NCBI GenBank assembly: GCA_020249045.1
Contig: JADCGK010000164.1
Location: forward strand, 1-44,304
DNA from: Azospirillum sp.
GTDB lineage: Bacteria > Pseudomonadota > Alphaproteobacteria > CACIAM-22H2
DNA length: 44,304 nt
Reading direction: 5' to 3'
Under the pieces are notes generated by a model. The model saw only the letters and a list, made by a program, of their open reading frames with translations, did no database searches and had not been told where the DNA came from. A program made the translations under genes and the position numbers. Below are positions 1-8,083 of the stretch, one piece after another (positions within the stretch are counted from its first letter, which is position 1; every line of letters begins with the position of its first letter).

Positions 1-190
1 ACTGCTCCCAAATCGGCCGATCGAGACCGAGGGCGGCGATCGCGCGTTCGCGTTCGGCCTGATCGGCGTCGGCGGCGATGAAGATCTCGACCGGATCGCC
101 GATGGCGAACACGCCGAAGAACACGATCAGCGACATCAGCAGCAGCACGAGGCCGCTTTGCATCAATCGCCGGATGATGAAGACCGTCAT
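1..190 (-). CDS. ABC transporter permease, DppB/OppB type (partial)
   Basis: Inner-membrane permease subunit of a peptide/nickel-type ABC importer, cut by the window edge so that only 63 N-terminal residues remain. The ATG at 188-190 opens with MTVFIIRRLMQS, followed by a hydrophobic segment (about residues 11-30) and GDPVEIF. That start, with a first membrane helix and then a G-D-P turn, is typical of DppB-like proteins. It lies 43 bases downstream of the binding-protein gene on the same strand and is almost certainly co-transcribed with it. The second permease and the ATPases would lie outside the window. The family assignment rests on this short N-terminus and on context. Confidence 0.75.
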   Translation of the reverse strand, partial: MTVFIIRRLMQSGLVLLLMSLIVFFGVFAIGDPVEIFIAADADQAERERAIAALGLDRPIWEQ

Positions 191-233
191 GGGCGAAACG
201 AAGGGGGCCGGCCGGAACCGGCCCCCGAGCCGA

Positions 234-1802
234 TCAACGCGGTTTGACGAAATGCGCGAGCGTGTATTCGTCGGTACGCGCTTGGTAGGTCAGGTTCGAG
301 CGCATCGCCCAGAGGTTCACCGCGTAGTAGAGCGGAATGAGCCCGTAATCGCGGATGGCGAGCTCGGAGGCCTGGAACAGCAACCGCTCGCGCGCGGCCG
401 CGTCCACCGTCTGCAACGCTTGGGTCAAGATCGCGTCCATCTGCGGGTTCGAGTAGCGGCCGCGGTTCGAGGCGCCAAAGCCCAGATCGCGGTTGGGCGT
501 GGCGAGCAGCGCGCGCAACGGCGAGGACGTCTCGCCCGTGTCCGAGCCCCAGCCCACGAGCATGACCGAGAACTCGAAATTCGGCGCACCGGCGCGCGCG
601 ACGTAGGTGGCCCAGGGCATGACCTGAACCTGGGTTTCGAGCCCCAAGCGGTTGAACATCGGCCCGATCGCCTGCAGGACCTTGTCGTCCTCGGGATAGC
701 GGTCGTTGGGGCCGTGGATCGTCAGGCGAAAGCCGTTGGGGAAGCCCGCTTCGCGCAGCAGGCGCTGGGCACCTTGCAGATCGAACGGATCGGGCTTCAG
801 GTTGGGCGAAACGCCGTACATGCCTTCGGGCAGCAGGCCGCCCGCGGGGATCGCCTGGCCGTCGAAAATCTGGCGCGCAATACCTTCGCGGTTGATCGCG
901 CGCGACAGCGCCTCGCGCACGCGCCGGTCCTTGAGCGGGTTGGCCGCCAAAGGCTGGCCCGTGGCCTTGTCGAAGGCGTGCGGGGTCACGTCGCGGTTGT
1001 GGTCCAGATGCAGGTAGATGACCCGGTTGGACGTCACGCTTTCCAGCCGGAGGTTCTGGTTTTGGCGCATGCGCGGCAGATCGGCCGTTTGCACCTGGTC
1101 GATGATGTGCACGTCGCCCGACAGCACGGCCGCCGTGCGGGCCGACGCGTTGGTCATGATGCGCGTCGTGACGGCGGCCCAATGCGGCTTGTCGCCCCAG
1201 TAGGCGTCGTTGCGTTCCTTCGTCACGCGGTCGCCCGGCGTGAAGCCCGTGAATTTGAACGGGCCCGTGCCGACCATGGCGCGGCCGGAATTGAAATCGG
1301 CGGTCGGCGCTTCGTCGTTGCCGCGCTTGACGATGTTCACGACCGCGAGATCGACGGGCAGCATCGGCCGGGGGGCCGCCGTGCGCATCAGCAGCGTGTG
1401 CGGATCGATCACGGTCACATCGACGCCGCGAACCATCGCGGTGAAGGACGAGGGCGAGTTCGGCACCCAAGGCACGCGCTTGAAGGTCGCGAGCACGTCC
1501 TGCGCGTCGAAGTCGGAGCCGTCGTGGAACTTCACGCCGCGGCGAAGCTTGAATTCCCAGGTGTTGTCGTCGACCGAGCGCCAGGATTCGGCGAGGCCCG
1601 GGATCGGGCGCTGCTGATGGTCGAAATGGACGAGCCGGTCGAAGAAGTATTGGGCGATGTTGTTGTTGGGCCCGAGATTGTGGAAATGCGGGTCCATCGA
1701 CGTGATGTTGCCGCCCACGCCGACGACGAGGTTCTGGGCGACCGCCGCGTTCGCGGTCAGCGCGACCGCGAGGGCCAGCGCGCTCAAATGGGTCTTCTTC
1801 AT
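234..1802 (-). CDS. ABC transporter substrate-binding protein, family 5 (DppA/OppA-like)
   Basis: Periplasmic solute receptor of 522 residues, the usual length for SBP family 5 (peptides, glutathione, nickel and similar ligands). It begins with a Sec signal peptide (MKKTHLSALALAVAL, probable cleavage after ANAAVA before QN). Family features follow: an N-terminal ITSMDPHF block, WEFKLRRGVKFHDGS near residues 80-95, a central VGTGPFKF, and a C-terminal GWGSDTGE/SSPLRALLAT region. A GGGAGA-like Shine-Dalgarno lies about 9 bases before the ATG. It is clearly paralogous to the product of 2822-4420, with long matching blocks over the whole length. A permease gene follows 43 bases downstream. The ligand cannot be read from sequence; a short peptide or modified amino acid is plausible given the nearby peptidases. 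Confidence 0.92.
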   Translation of the reverse strand: MKKTHLSALALAVALTANAAVAQNLVVGVGGNITSMDPHFHNLGPNNNIAQYFFDRLVHFDHQQRPIPGLAESWRSVDDNTWEFKLRRGVKFHDGSDFDAQDVLATFKRVPWVPNSPSSFTAMVRGVDVTVIDPHTLLMRTAAPRPMLPVDLAVVNIVKRGNDEAPTADFNSGRAMVGTGPFKFTGFTPGDRVTKERNDAYWGDKPHWAAVTTRIMTNASARTAAVLSGDVHIIDQVQTADLPRMRQNQNLRLESVTSNRVIYLHLDHNRDVTPHAFDKATGQPLAANPLKDRRVREALSRAINREGIARQIFDGQAIPAGGLLPEGMYGVSPNLKPDPFDLQGAQRLLREAGFPNGFRLTIHGPNDRYPEDDKVLQAIGPMFNRLGLETQVQVMPWATYVARAGAPNFEFSVMLVGWGSDTGETSSPLRALLATPNRDLGFGASNRGRYSNPQMDAILTQALQTVDAAARERLLFQASELAIRDYGLIPLYYAVNLWAMRSNLTYQARTDEYTLAHFVKPR

Positions 1803-1902
1803 CGTTGGGTCTCCCTGTCCGACTGAGGCCGGTATGAACGGAATGTAGGCCGGGTGCCGGTCTTTGTCGCTTCGAATCTGGCGAAGGGGCCGTCGCCCGG
1901 GG

Positions 1903-2811
1903 TCAACGCGCCCGGCCCGCGAGGCGCCGATGGGCCGCAGCCGTGGCCTTCAATGCTTTGACGAAACCGTCGATCGCGGGCCCGCGCGCGGCGGGGCCCA
2001 GAACCGCAACGAACTTCTGCCACAGCGTCGGCCGGAAGGGCCGGATCGCGGTGTCGCCGTCGCCCTCGGCCTGCAGCGCGGTCAACCGGCTGACGACCGC
2101 GATGCCGATGCCCGCACGGGCGCATCCCAAGGCCGCCGCACCCGACGAAGTCTCCACGCGCAGTTTCGGCACCGCGCCCGCCCGCCGGAACAAATCGTCC
2201 AGCCGCGCGCGCAAGTCGTAGGGACGGTTGATCAGCACCAGCGGTTCGCCATGAAGATCGCGCGCTTCGATCGCCGATTTGGCGGCGAGACGGTTTGCTT
2301 TCGGGATCACGCACACCGTCTCGATGTCGAGCAACGGCACGGAGTCGTGTCCGGCCAAATCGATGGGCAGCGTCAGCACGCCAACATCCACGCGGCCCTC
2401 GCTCAGCGCGCGCACGCACGCGGGCGCCGAACCGTAATCGACGTCGAGCAACGTATCGGGATGCCCGCGCGCGAAGCGCACGATGCAAGCCGGCAAAAAC
2501 CGCGTGGCGAGACTGGGCGGAAACATCGCGCGGATCCGATCGCCGCCCTGCAACCGCAGGCTCGCCGCGACGTCCGCCAGCCCGTCGATCTCGCGGAACA
2601 CCCGCTCGACCTCGACCGCAAACGCCCGGCCGGGTTGCGTCGGCGCCAGCCGGCCGCGTTCGCGGCGAAACAGCGCGAAGCCGAGTTCCGCTTCCAATTC
2701 GGCGATCGTACGGCTGATCGCGGACGGCGCGACGTTGAGCGTGCGGCTGGCGGCGGCCTGACTGCCCGCGGCAGCGACCGCGCGCAGCACCCGAAGCGCG
2801 CGAAGGTTCAA
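1903..2811 (-). CDS. LysR family transcriptional regulator
   Basis: DNA-binding regulator of 302 residues. The N-terminal winged HTH covers about residues 1-60, with the typical AASRTLNVAPSAISRTI recognition region and a FRRERGRLAPTQPG wing. A periplasmic-binding-like effector domain follows from about residue 90. The start is TTG (2809-2811), with a GGCGGA stretch just upstream and no better ATG nearby. It sits on the same strand between two paralogous binding-protein genes, 10 bases after one and 100 bases before the other. That is unusual, since LysR genes are more often divergent from their targets. It probably controls this transporter locus, with the transported compound or a derivative as effector; this is inference. 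Confidence 0.9.
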   Translation of the reverse strand: MNLRALRVLRAVAAAGSQAAASRTLNVAPSAISRTIAELEAELGFALFRRERGRLAPTQPGRAFAVEVERVFREIDGLADVAASLRLQGGDRIRAMFPPSLATRFLPACIVRFARGHPDTLLDVDYGSAPACVRALSEGRVDVGVLTLPIDLAGHDSVPLLDIETVCVIPKANRLAAKSAIEARDLHGEPLVLINRPYDLRARLDDLFRRAGAVPKLRVETSSGAAALGCARAGIGIAVVSRLTALQAEGDGDTAIRPFRPTLWQKFVAVLGPAARGPAIDGFVKALKATAAAHRRLAGRAR

Positions 2812-2821
2812 CGTCCGCCCG

Positions 2822-4420
2822 TCAATTGGCCGACGGACGGACCGAATGGGCGAGCGTGTATTCGTCCGCGCGCGGCGCGTACGCGACGTTGCGCCGGTGG
2901 CCCCACAGATTGACCTGATAATAGAGCGGGATCAGGCCCACGTCGGCCATCGCGACCTCGCTCGCCTCGGCCAACAGGCGCGCGCGCGCGGGGTCGTCGA
3001 CGGTGGCGAGCGCGCGGGTGAGGATTTCGTCCATTTGCGGGTTCGAATAGCGGCCGCGATTGGACGGACCGAAACCCGTCTGCGGATTGACCGTCGCCAA
3101 CAGCGAGCGCAACGGCGAGGACATTTCGCCCGTGCCCGCCCCCCAGCCGACCAGCATCACCGAAAACGCGTAGTTCGGCGCGCCGGCCTGCCCCACATAG
3201 GTGGCCCAGGGCAGCGTCACGACGCGGGTGTCGATGCCGACACGGCTGAACATCGGGCCGATGGCTTGAAGGACCTTTTCGTCCTCGGGATAGCGGTCGT
3301 TCGGCCCATGGATGGTCAATGCGAAGCCGTTGGGGTAACCCGCCTCGGCAAGCAGGCGGCGGGCACCGTCGGCGTCGTAGGGCTCGGGCCGCTGGTTCTG
3401 CGGCGCGCCGAAGAAACCGGGCGGCAGCAGATTGGCCGCGGGCAGCGCCTCGCCGTCGAACAGACGCTGGGCGATCGCCTCGCGGTTGATGGCCTTGGAC
3501 AGCGCTTGGCGGACGCGCCGGCTCTTGAGCGGATTGTTGGGCAGCACCGCGCCCTGCTTGTCGGTCGCGAAGGGCGTTTGGTCGCGCGCGTGGTCGAGAT
3601 GCAGATAGATCACCCGGTTCGAGCCGATCTTGGCGACCGTCGTATTCGCGTTCTGCCGGATGCGCACAAGATCGTTCGTCGGCACCTGGTCGACGATCTG
3701 AACGTCGCCCGCCAACAGCGCCGCCGTCCGGGCCGAATTGTTGGTGATGACGCGTACCGTCACCCGGTTCCAATGCGGCCGGCCGGCCCAGTAATTGTCG
3801 TTGCGCTGGAGCACGACCCGGTCGCCCGGCGCGAATTCGACGAAGCGGAAAGGTCCGGTGCCGACGGCCGCGGCCCCCTGGTTGAACGCGGCGGTCGGGC
3901 TTTCGACGTGCCGCCGGCTGACGACGTTGACGATCGAAAGATCCGTGGGCAGCAGCGGATAGGGCCGCGCGGTCTTGAACCGCACCGTATGGGGATCGAC
4001 GACGATCGTCTCGACGATCGGCCGGGTCGCGATGTTGAAGGACGAAGGCGAGTTCGGGACCCACGGTACGCGCTTGATCGTGGCCACCACGTCCTCGGCG
4101 TCGAAGGGCGAACCGTCGTGGAAGCGCACGTCGCGGCGCAATTTGAATTCCCACGTCGTTTCGTCGATCGCACGCCATTCGGTGGCGAGGCCCGGGATCA
4201 AACGCTGCTGTTCGTCCTGATGGACGAGCCGGTCGAAGATATGCGCCGCGATATTGTTGTTGGGCGCCAGATTGTGGAAATGCGGATCGATCGACGTGAT
4301 GTTGCCGCCGAGCCCCATCACGAGGTCCTGGGCGCGCACGGGAGTCGAGACGAGGGCGAGAGCGAGAGCGAGGCACGCGGGCGCCAACAACCGGGTGGCG
4401 CGGACGAACGAGACGGACAT
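2822..4420 (-). CDS. ABC transporter substrate-binding protein, family 5 (paralogue)
   Basis: Second periplasmic solute receptor of the locus, 532 residues from the chosen start. The ATG at 4418-4420 is preceded by AAGGACC about 9 bases upstream and gives a clean signal peptide (MSVSFVRATRLLAPACLALA, probable cleavage after TPVRA before QD). A longer open frame to 4555 exists, but it would bury the signal peptide. Family 5 hallmarks match the paralogue at 234-1802: ITSIDPHF, WEFKLRRDVRFHDGS, VGTGPFRF and GWGAGTGE. The blocks are so alike that a local duplication is likely. It is followed after 10 bases by the LysR gene. Two receptors sharing one permease set would widen or tune substrate range; that is inference. 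Confidence 0.92.
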   Translation of the reverse strand: MSVSFVRATRLLAPACLALALALVSTPVRAQDLVMGLGGNITSIDPHFHNLAPNNNIAAHIFDRLVHQDEQQRLIPGLATEWRAIDETTWEFKLRRDVRFHDGSPFDAEDVVATIKRVPWVPNSPSSFNIATRPIVETIVVDPHTVRFKTARPYPLLPTDLSIVNVVSRRHVESPTAAFNQGAAAVGTGPFRFVEFAPGDRVVLQRNDNYWAGRPHWNRVTVRVITNNSARTAALLAGDVQIVDQVPTNDLVRIRQNANTTVAKIGSNRVIYLHLDHARDQTPFATDKQGAVLPNNPLKSRRVRQALSKAINREAIAQRLFDGEALPAANLLPPGFFGAPQNQRPEPYDADGARRLLAEAGYPNGFALTIHGPNDRYPEDEKVLQAIGPMFSRVGIDTRVVTLPWATYVGQAGAPNYAFSVMLVGWGAGTGEMSSPLRSLLATVNPQTGFGPSNRGRYSNPQMDEILTRALATVDDPARARLLAEASEVAMADVGLIPLYYQVNLWGHRRNVAYAPRADEYTLAHSVRPSAN

Positions 4421-4669
4421 TTCCGGACGGTCCTTTTTATGGGCGGCACGGCGCGCGAACGCCGGTCTACGCGACGGCTTTACGTTCGCAGAACGGCCAC
4501 CGCGTTGCAAGTCCGAGGCCGAGACGTATGCCGGCTTTTCGGGGTTCAAACCCACTCGCGCTTCGCGTTTCGCGGTACCCCCATCGAATCATTCGACTGG
4601 CGCCGCACGCCCGCGGCGCCGATCTTCCGCCGCGTCATGCCCGCCCGCGGAAATCCGCCTTTTCGGCTT
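4421..4669. other. 249-base non-coding gap between M81 peptidase and binding-protein genes
   Basis: The largest gap in the left-hand locus. No convincing small ORF is seen. It contains a perfect 8-base inverted repeat (4599-4606 GGCGCCGC and 4613-4620 GCGGCGCC, 6-base loop) with no T-run on either side, so it is not a classical intrinsic terminator. The ribosome-binding site for the 4420 start lies at the left end. The gap is large enough for a separate promoter for the transporter genes, but I found no convincing -35/-10 pair. Confidence 0.45.
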
Positions 4670-6184
4670 TCAAGGCGCCCACTGCGCGTCCGCGTCGAGC
4701 GGGAACACGGGGCGCGGCAGATTGCGGAACTTGATCCTTTCGAGCACGGGCGCCGTCAGCCCGGCGGTATCCACCTCGAATACCCGTTCCGGCGGGAAGA
4801 ACTCGTCGAACCCGGCGCGGAAATGACCCCGCGACTTGACCGCCACGCATTTGGCGCGCGCAACGTCCAACCCGTGCATCTCGAAGAAGACCGGATCGGC
4901 GCATTGCTTGCGTTTGCTCGCCACGATGACGACGAGACCGCCCAGATCGAGCGCCGCATTCGGCCCCAGATCGACCTGCCGGCCTTTATAGATGCCGCGC
5001 CGCCCGACGACCGGGCCGGGATGCACCGACAGCACCCGCGCGCGCCGCTCGAAGGCGACGCCGAATTCGTCGGCGCCCGCGCGGTTGAAGCGCGCGACGA
5101 TTTCGGCCCCCTTGCCCGCTGCCACCGCGTCGGCCGCGAGGGCGGGGTCGATGAAAACGCCGAACAAGGCGCCGGCGATCCCGCCTTCGAGCAGCGCAAG
5201 CAGCAAGTCGGTCGTGCAACCGCGCCCGCCGCCGCCGGGATTGTCGCCGGAATCGGCGAAGATCACGGGCGTACGCGCGCCGGCCATCGCGTCGCGCGCG
5301 AGATCGATCGCTTCGGGGATCGAGGTCAGCTTCTTGACGAAGCGCCGCCTATCGGCCCAGGCGCGCGCGGCGAATTCGACGGCGACGGCGCGGGCGTGAT
5401 CGCGGCTCGCGCGCGAGGTCGCGACCAACGCGACGCCGTTCTTGGGCGTATCGCCGAACACGAACCCGCCGACGACCGAGAGATTCATAAGGTCGCCGTC
5501 CGCCGCCATGCGCGCGTCGGCCGCGGCCATCAGATCGGCGTAGGGGCCGCTCGCGGTCAACAGCGTGATCGAGGCGGGCGTCAGCGGCAACCGGACCAAG
5601 GCGGTGTGGCTTCGGGCGCCCGCCATCAATTCGGCCAAGTGGCGCGCGCACTCGGCGCCGCGCTCGCGCTGGTCGACATGCGGATTGGTGCGGTAGCTGA
5701 CGAACGCGTCCACCGCATCGACCATCGCCTCGGAGATGTTGGCGTGCAGATCGACGGACGCCACGACGGCGGCGGGGCCCACGCAGCGTCGCACGGCGGC
5801 GTAAAGCTCGCCGTCGGGATCGAAGGTTTCGGTCGCGGTCATGGCGCCGTGATTGCAAATGTAGGCGCCGTCGACCGGTCCCGCCGCGCGCAGCATGCCT
5901 TCGATCTTCGCCAGACACGCATCGAAGAACGCCTGCTCGATCGGACCGCCGGGTTCCGCCGCCGCGCACAGGATCGGCACGGGCACCCAATCGGGCGCGA
6001 GCCGGTCCATCTCCGCGAAGAACCCCGGAAACTCCAGCGGGCAAGCGGGCGCGGCCTTGCGGGCCTCCTTCGTCAGCGCCTCGCCCTCCAAGAAGCACAG
6101 GCGCCGGAAATCCTCGGGCCCCGTCGGCGCCGCGAAGGCGTTGCTCTCCAGATGGAAACCGATCAACGCGACGCGCTTCGCCAT
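4670..6184 (-). CDS. M81 family metallopeptidase (MlrC/microcystinase C-like)
   Basis: Zinc-dependent hydrolase of 504 residues. The N-terminal domain carries HLESNAF (11-17, the family's H-x-E-x-N element), D145-x-H147 (VDLHANIS) and YRTNPHVD with H169, the expected metal ligands. The C-terminal MlrC domain has DSGDNPGGGGRGCTTD. The ATG at 6182-6184 was chosen over an upstream one at 6286 because a GGGGAGGGGAG ribosome-binding site precedes it and the HLES motif then falls near the N-terminus as usual. MlrC cleaves linearised microcystin peptides, but most M81 relatives have unknown substrates and many sit beside Opp/Dpp-type transporters, as here. I infer hydrolysis of a small peptide or amide taken up by the adjacent ABC system. 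It is divergent from argE across 86 bases. Confidence 0.88.
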   Translation of the reverse strand: MAKRVALIGFHLESNAFAAPTGPEDFRRLCFLEGEALTKEARKAAPACPLEFPGFFAEMDRLAPDWVPVPILCAAAEPGGPIEQAFFDACLAKIEGMLRAAGPVDGAYICNHGAMTATETFDPDGELYAAVRRCVGPAAVVASVDLHANISEAMVDAVDAFVSYRTNPHVDQRERGAECARHLAELMAGARSHTALVRLPLTPASITLLTASGPYADLMAAADARMAADGDLMNLSVVGGFVFGDTPKNGVALVATSRASRDHARAVAVEFAARAWADRRRFVKKLTSIPEAIDLARDAMAGARTPVIFADSGDNPGGGGRGCTTDLLLALLEGGIAGALFGVFIDPALAADAVAAGKGAEIVARFNRAGADEFGVAFERRARVLSVHPGPVVGRRGIYKGRQVDLGPNAALDLGGLVVIVASKRKQCADPVFFEMHGLDVARAKCVAVKSRGHFRAGFDEFFPPERVFEVDTAGLTAPVLERIKFRNLPRPVFPLDADAQWAP

Positions 6185-6270
6185 GCGATTGCTCCCCTCC
6201 CCTTTGTACGCGAGGGGGAGTTTGGGCATACTCCGCCCCCGTTCCGCAACCCGTCGCCCGGTGCAATTCG

Positions 6271-7446
6271 ATGAGCAGCCAGCCAAGTCCGGAATCCCTC
6301 GATCTCGTCCGCACGCTCGTGTCCTTCGACACCACCAGCCGCGACAGCAATCTCGCGCTCATCGACTGGGTGCGCGGCTATCTCGCGAAGCTCGGCGTCG
6401 ACTCCCATCTCGTGCACGACGAAACCGGCAGGAAGGCCAATCTTTGGGCGACGATCGGCCCCGCCGACCGGCCGGGTCTCGTCCTTTCCGGTCATACGGA
6501 CGTCGTGCCGATCGACGGGCAGGAATGGACCGTCGAGCCGTTCAAGCCGTCGATCAAGGACGGGCGGATCTACGGCCGCGGCACGACCGACATGAAAAGC
6601 TTCCTTGCGGTGTGTCTGGCGCTCGCCCCCGAGTTCAAGAAGGCGAAGCTGAAGCGTCCCATCCATTTCGCCTTCTCCTACGACGAGGAGGTCGGCTGTC
6701 TGGGCGTGCGCCGCCTGTTGGACGATCTGAAGACGCGCGGCATCAAGCCCGCGGGCTGCGTGGTGGGCGAACCGACGAACATGAAGGTGATCCGCGCGCA
6801 CAAGGGCAAGCTGTCGCTGCGCGCCCATGTTCGCGGCTTCGAATGCCATTCCTCCCTCGCCCCGCGCGGGGTCAACGCGGTCCAGTACGCGGCACGCATC
6901 GTCGCCAAACTGGCCGACATGAACGAACGGTTCGCGGCCGACGGCCCGTTCGACGCGGAGTTCGACATTCCCTACACGACCGCCCATGTCGGCACGATCC
7001 AGGGCGGCACGGCGCTGAACATCGTGCCGAAGGACTGCAAATTCGACTTCGAGTTCCGCCATCTGCCCGTGCACGATCCGCGCGCGCTGTTCGCCGAACT
7101 CGAGGCCTGGGTGCGAAAGGAACTCGAGCCCAAAATGCGCGCCGTACACGCCGATACCGGCGTGCGCTTCGAGGAACTGTCGACCTTCCCCGGCCTTTCG
7201 GGCGACGAGGACGCCGAGGTCACGCAAGCCGCCAAAGCCGCGTCGGGCGGCAACGCCACCGGCAAGGTCGCCTTCGGCACCGAGGCGGGGCTGTTCGAAA
7301 CCGCGGGCATTCCCACGGTGATCTGCGGCCCCGGCGACATCGATCAGGCGCACAAGCCGGACGAGTTCATCGCGCTCGAACAGATCGGCCTGTGCGAACA
7401 GTTCCTGCGCCGCATGGTCGAGCGGCTGGAGGCCCGCGCCGCATGA
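6271..7446 (+). CDS. argE: acetylornithine deacetylase, M20A family
   Basis: Cytoplasmic zinc hydrolase (391 residues) that removes the acetyl group from N-acetylornithine in arginine synthesis; relatives act on other N-acyl amino acids. The di-metal motifs are in place: SGHTDVVP with H75 and D77, GRGTTDMK with D107, the catalytic pair E139-E140 in SYDEEVG, E167 in VGEPTN, and a C-terminal His in QAHKPDEF. A dimerisation domain occupies roughly residues 180-290 (HSSLAPRGVNAV). The stop overlaps the next gene by ATGA, so the HAD gene is translationally coupled. Alphaproteobacteria often use ArgJ for the same step, so a role in degrading acylated amino acids is an alternative. Confidence 0.88.
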   Translation: MSSQPSPESLDLVRTLVSFDTTSRDSNLALIDWVRGYLAKLGVDSHLVHDETGRKANLWATIGPADRPGLVLSGHTDVVPIDGQEWTVEPFKPSIKDGRIYGRGTTDMKSFLAVCLALAPEFKKAKLKRPIHFAFSYDEEVGCLGVRRLLDDLKTRGIKPAGCVVGEPTNMKVIRAHKGKLSLRAHVRGFECHSSLAPRGVNAVQYAARIVAKLADMNERFAADGPFDAEFDIPYTTAHVGTIQGGTALNIVPKDCKFDFEFRHLPVHDPRALFAELEAWVRKELEPKMRAVHADTGVRFEELSTFPGLSGDEDAEVTQAAKAASGGNATGKVAFGTEAGLFETAGIPTVICGPGDIDQAHKPDEFIALEQIGLCEQFLRRMVERLEARAA

Positions 7447-8048
7447 AGCCGGAAATCGTCGTCTTCGACTTCGGCGGCGTCCTGGTCGACTGGGACCCGC
7501 GCCGCGCGTACCGCCATCTTCTGCCGGACGACGCGGCGATCGAGGAATTCCTCGCCACCGTCTGCACGCCGGACTGGAACTACAAGCAGGACGCCGGCCG
7601 GTCGATCGCCGAGGCCGAGGCCGAATTGATCGAGAGGTTCCCGGACAAGGCGGCGCTGATCCGCGCCTATTACCAAGGGCACGAGGCGTCGATTTCGGGC
7701 GCCATCGAGGGCACGGTCGAAATCCTGGAGGCGCTGCACGCCAAGGGCACGCCGCTCTACGGACTGACGAACTGGTCGGCCGAAACCTTCCCGCGCACGC
7801 GGCCGCGCTTCGCGTTTTTCGAACGCTTCCGTCACATCGTCGTATCGGGCGAGGTCAAGCTCGCCAAACCCGATCCCGCGATCTACCGCCTGTTGCTCGC
7901 GCGGATCGGCGCGCCCGCGCAAACATGCGTTTTCGTCGACGATTCCGCCAAGAACGTCGAGGCGGCCAAATCGATGGGCATGCACGCGCTGCTCTTCGAA
8001 GGGCCGGCGAAACTTCGTTCCGATTTCGAAGCCTTGGGATTGCTGTGA
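7443..8048 (+). CDS. HAD superfamily hydrolase, subfamily IA (YihX-like)
   Basis: Small cytoplasmic hydrolase of 201 residues, probably a phosphatase. HAD motifs are FDFGGVLVDWD with nucleophile D9, GLTNWS as motif II, KLAKPDPAIY with the motif III lysine, and FVDDSAKN as motif IV. The second motif I position is Gly (D-x-G) rather than Asp, as in YihX and haloacid dehalogenase-type members, so either a sugar-phosphate phosphatase or a dehalogenase is possible. A helical cap lies between motifs I and II. The start ATG overlaps the argE stop by four bases. Substrate unknown. Confidence 0.85.
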   Translation: MKPEIVVFDFGGVLVDWDPRRAYRHLLPDDAAIEEFLATVCTPDWNYKQDAGRSIAEAEAELIERFPDKAALIRAYYQGHEASISGAIEGTVEILEALHAKGTPLYGLTNWSAETFPRTRPRFAFFERFRHIVVSGEVKLAKPDPAIYRLLLARIGAPAQTCVFVDDSAKNVEAAKSMGMHALLFEGPAKLRSDFEALGLL

Positions 8049-8083
8049 CCGGGGCGTAAGCTCGCCCGCGAAGGAGAAACGCC

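Noticed and set aside
78-1826. 582-codon plus-strand frame
   Set aside because: Antisense to the first binding-protein gene and permease start, with low-information composition.
4421-4555. N-terminal extension of the second binding protein
   Set aside because: It would place 45 residues before an intact signal peptide; the ATG at 4420 has a good ribosome-binding site.
2846-6274. 1142-codon open frame on the plus strand
   Set aside because: It lies opposite the M81 peptidase and binding-protein genes. Its translation is Arg/Gly/His-rich without motifs, the usual antisense shadow of GC-rich coding DNA.
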